Positions 5,800 to 9,737 of a stretch of 9,737 bases of DNA are shown one piece after another (positions within the stretch are counted from its first letter, which is position 1; each line of letters starts with the position of its first letter). This stretch comes from Cyrtobacter comes (GTDB lineage Bacteria > Pseudomonadota > Alphaproteobacteria > Rickettsiales > Midichloriaceae), in the NCBI RefSeq assembly GCF_034470605.1, contig NZ_JARGYT010000044.1:1-9737 (forward strand), given 5' to 3'. The position numbers were made by a program, and so were the translations under genes. The notes under the pieces were generated by a model. That model ran no database searches. It was not told where the DNA came from and saw only the letters and a list, made by a program, of their open reading frames with translations.

Positions 5800-6094
5800 C
5801 TAGTTAGAAGTTACTAAGGGTTTAAAATTATCAACATATGATTTTCTTGCTGTAATAGTTGCTGGTATAACATCCTCTATCACATATTCTATGTTATTAG
5901 ATTTGGCATACGCAAGAGCCTCCTCTTTTGATTTAAATGTCCAACCTTATATGCTGTTGGACGTCTGAGCTCCCCGCCCAGCCCATTGTAGGATCTATAT
6001 AAAAAGGCTTAGATTGTGTGTATTCAAGTATCCAGTTTTTTTTCTGAGCAGATTGCATAGCACTTCTTGCGGCTATATATATTTTAGCTACCAT
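5800..6094 (-). pseudogene. NDUFS4-family complex I accessory subunit, broken by one base
   Basis: The minus strand from an ATG at 6094 encodes M-V-A-K-I-Y-I-A-A-R-S-A-M-Q-S, then a W-I-L-E-Y block, I-D-P-T-M-G-W and S-S-D-V-Q-Q-H-I-R-L. These are hallmarks of the alphaproteobacterial and mitochondrial NDUFS4 family (ETC complex I subunit conserved region), an accessory subunit of NADH:ubiquinone oxidoreductase on the matrix/cytoplasmic arm. The frame meets a TAA at 5933-5935. Dropping one base at about 5938 resumes it as F-K-S-K-E-E-A-L-A-Y-A, through S-Y-V-D-N-F to a TAG at 5800-5802. The total is 97 residues, the usual length of the family. An aggtgg sequence lies 11 bases before the ATG. 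Family identity is confident; whether the break is real or a sequencing error is not. Confidence 0.85.
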
Positions 6095-6124
6095 ATACAC
6101 AAAAACCACCTGACATGAACCATT

Positions 6125-6358
6125 ATGACAAAAACTAAAAATAAAATCAAGTCAGAGCAACATGAAGTTAGCTTTGAGTCCGCCATGGAAAGCCTTGATT
6201 CTATAGTTTCTAAACTTGAGTCAGAAGATATAGCGCTTGAGGATACGGTTTGTCTATATGAGGAAGGCATGAAGCTTTATAAAATATGCATGCAAAAAGT
6301 TGAAAATGCCAAGCTCAGAATAGAAAAAATAAAAAGTGAAATCAATAATGATGAATAA
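6125..6358 (+). CDS. xseB: Exodeoxyribonuclease VII small subunit
   Basis: The 77-residue product matches XseB, the small subunit that binds several copies to XseA in exonuclease VII, an enzyme that degrades single-stranded DNA during repair and recombination. The typical core is visible: S-F-E-S-A-M-E-S-L-D-S-I-V at about 16-28, then K-L-E-S-E-D-I-A-L-E-D-T-V at 31-43 and Y-E-E-G-M-K-L-Y at 46-53, followed by a charged helical coiled-coil tail. Length is normal for the family. The ATG at 6125 is 30 bases from the divergent NDUFS4-type start, so its promoter must overlap that gene or be very compact. The large subunit gene xseA is not in the window. addA follows 20 bases downstream, suggesting co-transcription. 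Confidence 0.93.
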   Translation: MTKTKNKIKSEQHEVSFESAMESLDSIVSKLESEDIALEDTVCLYEEGMKLYKICMQKVENAKLRIEKIKSEINNDE

Positions 6359-6378
6359 GGCCTCTTAATTATGGCTTT

Positions 6379-8790
6379 ATGAATATAAATAAAGAACAAA
6401 TAAGGGCTTCAGATCCGCACGCATGTGTATATGTAAGTGCCTCTGCTGGTACTGGTAAAACTAAAATCTTAATAGATAGATTAGTACGGATCTTAATATT
6501 GGGCAAATCGCCATTAAAAAATATCTTGTGCATTACTTTTACACAATCCGCCGCTTTAGAGGTTAAAAAGAGGTTAATAAATAAAATGCACCTCTTTTTT
6601 CAATGTAGTTATGAACAATTAATAAGTGAGCTATTTTCTATCTTTGGTAGAGAGCCTCAAGATTGGGAAATAGATAATGCTAGGAGACTTTATACTAATT
6701 TCTTACTTGCGCCAAATTTAAAGATAGGAACATTGCATTCATTTTGCCTTGATTTGCTAACGCGCTTTTCAGAAAAAAATTTCAAAAAGATCATAAATAA
6801 TGCAGAGCAAAAAAGAATCATTATATGCTCTATATATAAAATTATATCGCATCAATCATATATTAAAGACGAAGAGTTTTTTTTATATGTGAAAGATCTT
6901 GTTGAGCATTCCGATCTTATAACACCTATACTTAACTCTTCTTTTGAGGAGCATAAGTGCGAACTAGAGAAGATGTTTGGTATTAAACTACTTAAAAAAA
7001 GACAACTATTAACTGATTTTTACAAAAATATTAGAGTAAATGACATAATAGATGCATATAATATAGTGGCCAAATGTGAAGGAGGTCATATTTCGGAGGC
7101 GCTAAGATATTTGCAAAATGGGGGCTTTAAAAAATCCTTTGCAAAATATGCAAAAATCTTTTTGACAAAATCAGGTGAACCAAGAAAGAATTTTCTAAAA
7201 AGTGCTACTGTCAATTTATATCCTGATGAATCTAGTATAATAAATGAGCATAAGGAGGAGGTACTAAAATATTTCGCGCATATTAATGCGCTTGAGGCTG
7301 GCTTGGTAAATCTAAGGCTATCATATCTTGGTCTCAAAGCGCTAAAATTATATGAAAATCAGAAGATTGCAGAAGGATTTATAAGTTATGCTGATATACT
7401 GAATGATGCTTATGAACTTTTGACGCAAAGCGAGATTAGTGCATGGGTACGTATGATCATAGATCAAGAGGTAGACCATGTGTTGATAGATGAGGCACAG
7501 GACCTTAATACCATTCAATGGTCGATAATCAAAAGTATAACAGAGGAGTTTTTTTCTGGAGATAGTGCGAGGCAAACTGAGCGTACGGTATTTATAATTG
7601 GAGATTATAAACAATCTATATTTGGGTTTCAGGGTGCCGAGCCTGAAATATTCAAAAATGCCTATTTTTACTATAAAAATGCTACTATCCACTCTAGGAA
7701 AAAATGGGTGGAAATTAACCTAAATTGCTCATATAGAAGCGCTCAAGAGATTTTAGACTTTACAAATACTTATATATCTTCGGGGCTCATAGGGTGTAAT
7801 TACGAGGAACAAAAGGCCTCAAATAAGGATTTTAGTGGTAAAATAGAAGAAGTTAGTATCGGTTATAAAAAGCTAGATACGGATTCATGGCTCATTCCCG
7901 GATTGGTTGAGTATCGGGATAAAAATGATCAAATTGCATATATAATACTAGAAAAAGTCAAAGAAATGATCATGAAAGATCATGTCTCCGCAGAAGAAAT
8001 AATGATTTTATTTAGAAAAAGAAGCATATTACAACAAAAAATTATAAATCTTTTTATATCAGACAATATCCCTATTTTTTTATATGGATCAAATAAGCTA
8101 GAAGATTATTTGATAATAAAAGGCTTTGTTGCTACCTTGAAGTTTATTATAAAGCCACATGATGAATTAAGTTTGATGTCCATGCTTAAATCAAAAATTT
8201 TTGATTTATCCGAGGAATCAATATTCGAAATATATACAAAGGGTTTTTTTAATAATCTCGAAAAATATAACAAGGCATTAATAAGTGAATTAAATGCACT
8301 TATTAAGTATGCAGAGAATAAATCCGTCTATGATATTTTAATTTTTCTTTTACTTAAAGCGCAGTCAAGATTGGATTTATTTGAAAAGAAGCTGCTGCTT
8401 GCTTTTTTAAACATAGCTAGAGATTTTGAGAAGTTAGGGAGGGCTGGTATAGCATCATTTATTAGGTGGTTTTATGATTTAGAATCTATATATAAAGATG
8501 AAATATTGCGCGAAAGCGCGGTAAAAATCATGACGATACATGCCTCAAAAGGAATGGAATCAGATGCTGTTATACTAGCTGATTTTTGCGATATAACAAA
8601 GATTGTACAACCCAAATCTATTTGGGTTAATTATTATAAATTAATCCATTTAAAAAATCTCCGCTCTATAGATAAAATTAATCTTGAGCTCGAGTCATTA
8701 AAATATACAGATTCTCTAGAATCTACGCGTCTTTTATATGTAGCTCTTACTAGGGCTAGAAAATACCTCTTTATATGTAAAAATGAATAG
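6379..8790 (+). CDS. addA: AddA/RecB-like UvrD-family DNA helicase, without nuclease domain
   Basis: The 803-residue product is a superfamily 1A helicase of the AddA type, the motor subunit of the AddAB double-strand break resection complex. Visible motifs in order are: Q-motif N-K-E-Q near residue 4-7, Walker A S-A-G-T-G-K-T at 22-28, motif Ia T-F-T-Q-S-A-A-L-E-V-K, motif II D-E-A-Q-D at 371-375, motif III G-D-Y-K-Q-S-I-F-G-F-Q-G at 408-419, motif IV N-C-S-Y-R-S near 448, motif V T-I-H-A-S-K-G-M at 719-726, and motif VI L-L-Y-V-A-L-T-R-A-R at 785-794. It ends nine residues after motif VI. Typical alphaproteobacterial AddA is over 1100 residues with a C-terminal PD-(D/E)XK nuclease, which is absent here and not seen in other frames downstream. 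Short forms may be normal in this lineage. The ATG at 6379 is the only reasonable start before the Walker A motif. Confidence 0.88.
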   Translation: MNINKEQIRASDPHACVYVSASAGTGKTKILIDRLVRILILGKSPLKNILCITFTQSAALEVKKRLINKMHLFFQCSYEQLISELFSIFGREPQDWEIDNARRLYTNFLLAPNLKIGTLHSFCLDLLTRFSEKNFKKIINNAEQKRIIICSIYKIISHQSYIKDEEFFLYVKDLVEHSDLITPILNSSFEEHKCELEKMFGIKLLKKRQLLTDFYKNIRVNDIIDAYNIVAKCEGGHISEALRYLQNGGFKKSFAKYAKIFLTKSGEPRKNFLKSATVNLYPDESSIINEHKEEVLKYFAHINALEAGLVNLRLSYLGLKALKLYENQKIAEGFISYADILNDAYELLTQSEISAWVRMIIDQEVDHVLIDEAQDLNTIQWSIIKSITEEFFSGDSARQTERTVFIIGDYKQSIFGFQGAEPEIFKNAYFYYKNATIHSRKKWVEINLNCSYRSAQEILDFTNTYISSGLIGCNYEEQKASNKDFSGKIEEVSIGYKKLDTDSWLIPGLVEYRDKNDQIAYIILEKVKEMIMKDHVSAEEIMILFRKRSILQQKIINLFISDNIPIFLYGSNKLEDYLIIKGFVATLKFIIKPHDELSLMSMLKSKIFDLSEESIFEIYTKGFFNNLEKYNKALISELNALIKYAENKSVYDILIFLLLKAQSRLDLFEKKLLLAFLNIARDFEKLGRAGIASFIRWFYDLESIYKDEILRESAVKIMTIHASKGMESDAVILADFCDITKIVQPKSIWVNYYKLIHLKNLRSIDKINLELESLKYTDSLESTRLLYVALTRARKYLFICKNE

Positions 8791-8864
8791 ATTGATGAGA
8801 TGATAACATCACTAAAAATTTGCTACTTATAAGTGCATTGCGGATTAATTATATATTTAACACA

Positions 8865-8901
8865 GATATCTATTTGTTTTTTGAGATATTTTCGTTTTTT
8901 T
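8865..8901 (+). terminator. Likely terminator of the xseB-addA unit
   Basis: Positions 8865-8871 (gatatct) pair with 8884-8890 (agatatt, one G·T wobble) around a 12-base loop. A T-rich tract with seven T (8895-8901) follows. It lies 75 bases after the addA stop and before the separately spaced regulator gene, a sensible place for rho-independent termination. Confidence 0.45.
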
Positions 8902-9007
8902 ACTATGCAAGTCGTGGTATTAGTGCTACATTAGGCCAACAGAAGCGTATGTTATTTCGATACTTTTGAAGTAGCTATGCTTGAGCAGTGTGCTCGTAAA
9001 ATTTTTG

Positions 9008-9013
9008 TATAAT
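9008..9013 (+). promoter_or_regulatory. Candidate -10 element for the YerC/YecD-family gene
   Basis: A perfect TATAAT lies 11 bases before the ATG at 9025. The best -35 candidate, ttgagc at 8981-8986, is 21 bases away, longer than optimal. If this is the promoter, the transcript would have an almost leaderless start, consistent with the absence of a Shine-Dalgarno sequence. Confidence 0.35.
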
Positions 9014-9024
9014 ATTTAAACAAT

Positions 9025-9327
9025 ATGTCATCATTGTTAGAGAAAGAGAAAGATTTGTATTCAGCGATTCTAACTCTCAAAACGCAAGAAGATTGTGCCG
9101 CATTTTTTAGGGATTTGTGCACACCTTCTGAAATACGTTCTATGCGTGAAAGGTGGTTAGTTGCACAATTGCTGTACAAAGGTGATATGTCATATAGACA
9201 GATACATGAAGAAACAAAAGTAAGTATTGCAACAATAACAAGGGTTGCAAGATTCTTGTTTCACGAAGATTACTCAGGTTATAGGCTTCTTTTAAAGGCT
9301 ATATCAGAAAGGGGATTAAATAAGTGA
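9025..9327 (+). CDS. YerC/YecD-family TrpR-related DNA-binding protein
   Basis: The 100-residue product belongs to the TrpR-like YerC/YecD family of small helical transcription regulators. The conserved block runs A-I-L-T-L-K-T-Q-E-D-C-A-A-F-F at 14-28, D-L-C-T-P-S-E-I at 30-37, then R-W-L-V-A-Q-L-L at 43-50. It is followed by a helix-turn-helix of the form S-Y-R-Q-I-H-E-E-T-x-V-S-x-A-T-I-T-R-V at about 56-74. The family length is close to 100. Its target genes are unknown and there is no sign of an amino-acid biosynthesis operon nearby; the tryptophan link is by family name only. It appears to be a single-gene unit, with a terminator-like hairpin on each side. Confidence 0.9.
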   Translation: MSSLLEKEKDLYSAILTLKTQEDCAAFFRDLCTPSEIRSMRERWLVAQLLYKGDMSYRQIHEETKVSIATITRVARFLFHEDYSGYRLLLKAISERGLNK

Positions 9328-9352
9328 TTTGCTTAATATCTTGAGATATCGC

Positions 9353-9402
9353 ATTATAAAGTTAGTGAGGGATGGCATGCTATCTCATACTAACTTTATA
9401 AT
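9353..9402. terminator. Long inverted repeat, likely bidirectional terminator
   Basis: The 13-base arms attataaagttag (9353-9365) and ctaactttataat (9390-9402) are perfectly complementary. T9366 with A9389 extends the stem, and further partial pairing (gag with ctc) exists towards the loop. It lies between the plus-strand regulator gene ending at 9327 and the minus-strand membrane-protein remnant ending at 9405. T tracts are weak, so the termination role is inferred from position and symmetry. Confidence 0.6.
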
Positions 9403-9404
9403 TA

Positions 9405-9640
9405 TCACTTAATTAGATAATGTATATTGATGAGCCCTAAAATATATATAAATATCAGATAAAAATAGGCGCTCCATCTTTTATTTCCAAAAATAAGGCT
9501 AGCTACATATATCACACAACCGTATATGTAATTTAACCATAATGAACCAATAAGCACTATCTGTGCAGACGATATACTACCCCTTTTAACTAAAATAATA
9601 GCTAATGCGGAGCCTATGGCTAAGTTTGATAATGGTTGTA
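9405..9640 (-). pseudogene. 3' remnant of an integral membrane protein gene, cut by an IS element
   Basis: The minus-strand frame is open for 77 codons up to a TGA at 9405-9407. It starts abruptly at the boundary with the IS5-type end, without an ATG. The encoded fragment is strongly hydrophobic, with three likely membrane helices: one around N-L-A-I-G-S-A-L-A-I-I-L-V, one around I-V-L-I-G-S-L-W-L-N-Y-I-Y-G-C-V-I, and one around F-Y-L-I-F-I-Y-I-L-G-L-I. A short charged loop (G-N-K-R-W) separates the last two. I do not recognise the family. In the frame, a stop inside the IS end lies just upstream, so the rest of the gene, if it survives, is on the other side of the element. Confidence 0.6.
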
Positions 9641-9737
9641 GGCACTGTTAACAAAGGTTGTATTTAATAGATGCTAAAGCTATAAAGGCAAGGAAAGAGA
9701 GATCGGATTTCTCAAATCGTAATGCTAAGCGTCGATT
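9641..9737 (-). mobile_element. IS5-family insertion sequence, 3' end, partial
   Basis: Reading the minus strand, a transposase C-terminus runs from the window edge to a TAA at 9648-9650. The sequence then ends in a terminal repeat read on the plus strand as ggcactgttaacaaagg (from 9641). The stop codon lies within the repeat, a compact arrangement common in this family. The plus-strand flank ends in TA just before 9641, compatible with the TA target used by the IS427 group, but the other end is outside the window. The exact group is uncertain. Confidence 0.65.
9648..9737 (-). CDS. IS5-family transposase, C-terminal 29 residues only
   Basis: The visible fragment has the pattern N-R-R-L-A-L-R-F-E-K-S-D-L-S-F-L-A-F-I-A, then a short hydrophobic end. 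This matches the usual C-terminus of IS5-type transposases (R-R-x-A-T-R-Y-x-K-x-x-x-x-F-L-A-x-x-x-L-A). The DDE catalytic residues lie upstream, outside the window. Whether the full gene is intact cannot be told. Confidence 0.65.
   Translation of the reverse strand, partial: NRRLALRFEKSDLSFLAFIALASIKYNLC

Noticed and set aside
7086..7692. Minus-strand frames of 83 and 114 codons inside addA
   Set aside because: They are opposite a gene with all helicase motifs in the correct order; the antisense frames have no recognisable features.
8791..9024. Remnant of the AddA nuclease domain after the stop
   Set aside because: No frame in this stretch shows the expected nuclease motifs or long open sequence; a terminator-like hairpin lies there instead.

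Overview
The window looks like a piece of an AT-rich, reductively evolving alphaproteobacterial genome, most likely an obligate intracellular member of Rickettsiales or a similar lineage. The evidence is the mitochondrial-type complex I accessory subunit (NDUFS4 family), the AddA-type helicase next to xseB, the TrpR-like YerC/YecD regulator, the low GC content, weak Shine-Dalgarno sequences, broken genes and insertion-sequence remnants. This placement is inference from gene content; no rRNA or other marker is present.

Layout from left to right. Positions 1-101 hold the last 21 codons and right end of an IS256-type element, followed by a hairpin and about 470 bases without a recognisable gene. 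At 616 begins a small, helical, lineage-specific protein gene whose tail seems to be split off by one extra A. A hairpin-rich convergent intergenic stretch (1339-1521) follows. Nearly all of 1566-4699, on the minus strand, is one large broken gene. It is cut into about nine reading-frame pieces, but putting eight small indels back gives a continuous protein of about 1039 residues. That protein would have Trp-containing helical repeats, an acidic Ser/Asp/Glu repeat tract and a hydrophobic C-terminal region. A divergent 253-base intergenic region leads to an intact 264-residue orphan protein (4953-5747).

The right half is more conserved. An NDUFS4-family gene (minus strand, 5800-6094) is broken by a single base. 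Only 30 bases away, transcribed the other way, is a repair pair: xseB (exonuclease VII small subunit) followed 20 bases later by addA (UvrD/RecB-type helicase), whose product stops just after helicase motif VI and so lacks the usual nuclease domain. After a terminator-like hairpin comes a YerC/YecD-family regulator gene, then a strong inverted repeat. The convergent 3' remnant of a membrane-protein gene follows, cut at 9640 by an IS5-family element that runs off the window.

The main biological unit is xseB-addA, both DNA recombination and repair functions. The main novelty is the large unknown gene at 1566-4699. Its lesions are indels in homopolymers and short repeats, while about 3.8 kb of neighbouring genes stay open. 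That pattern fits recent gene loss better than uniform sequencing error, although read data would be needed to settle it.
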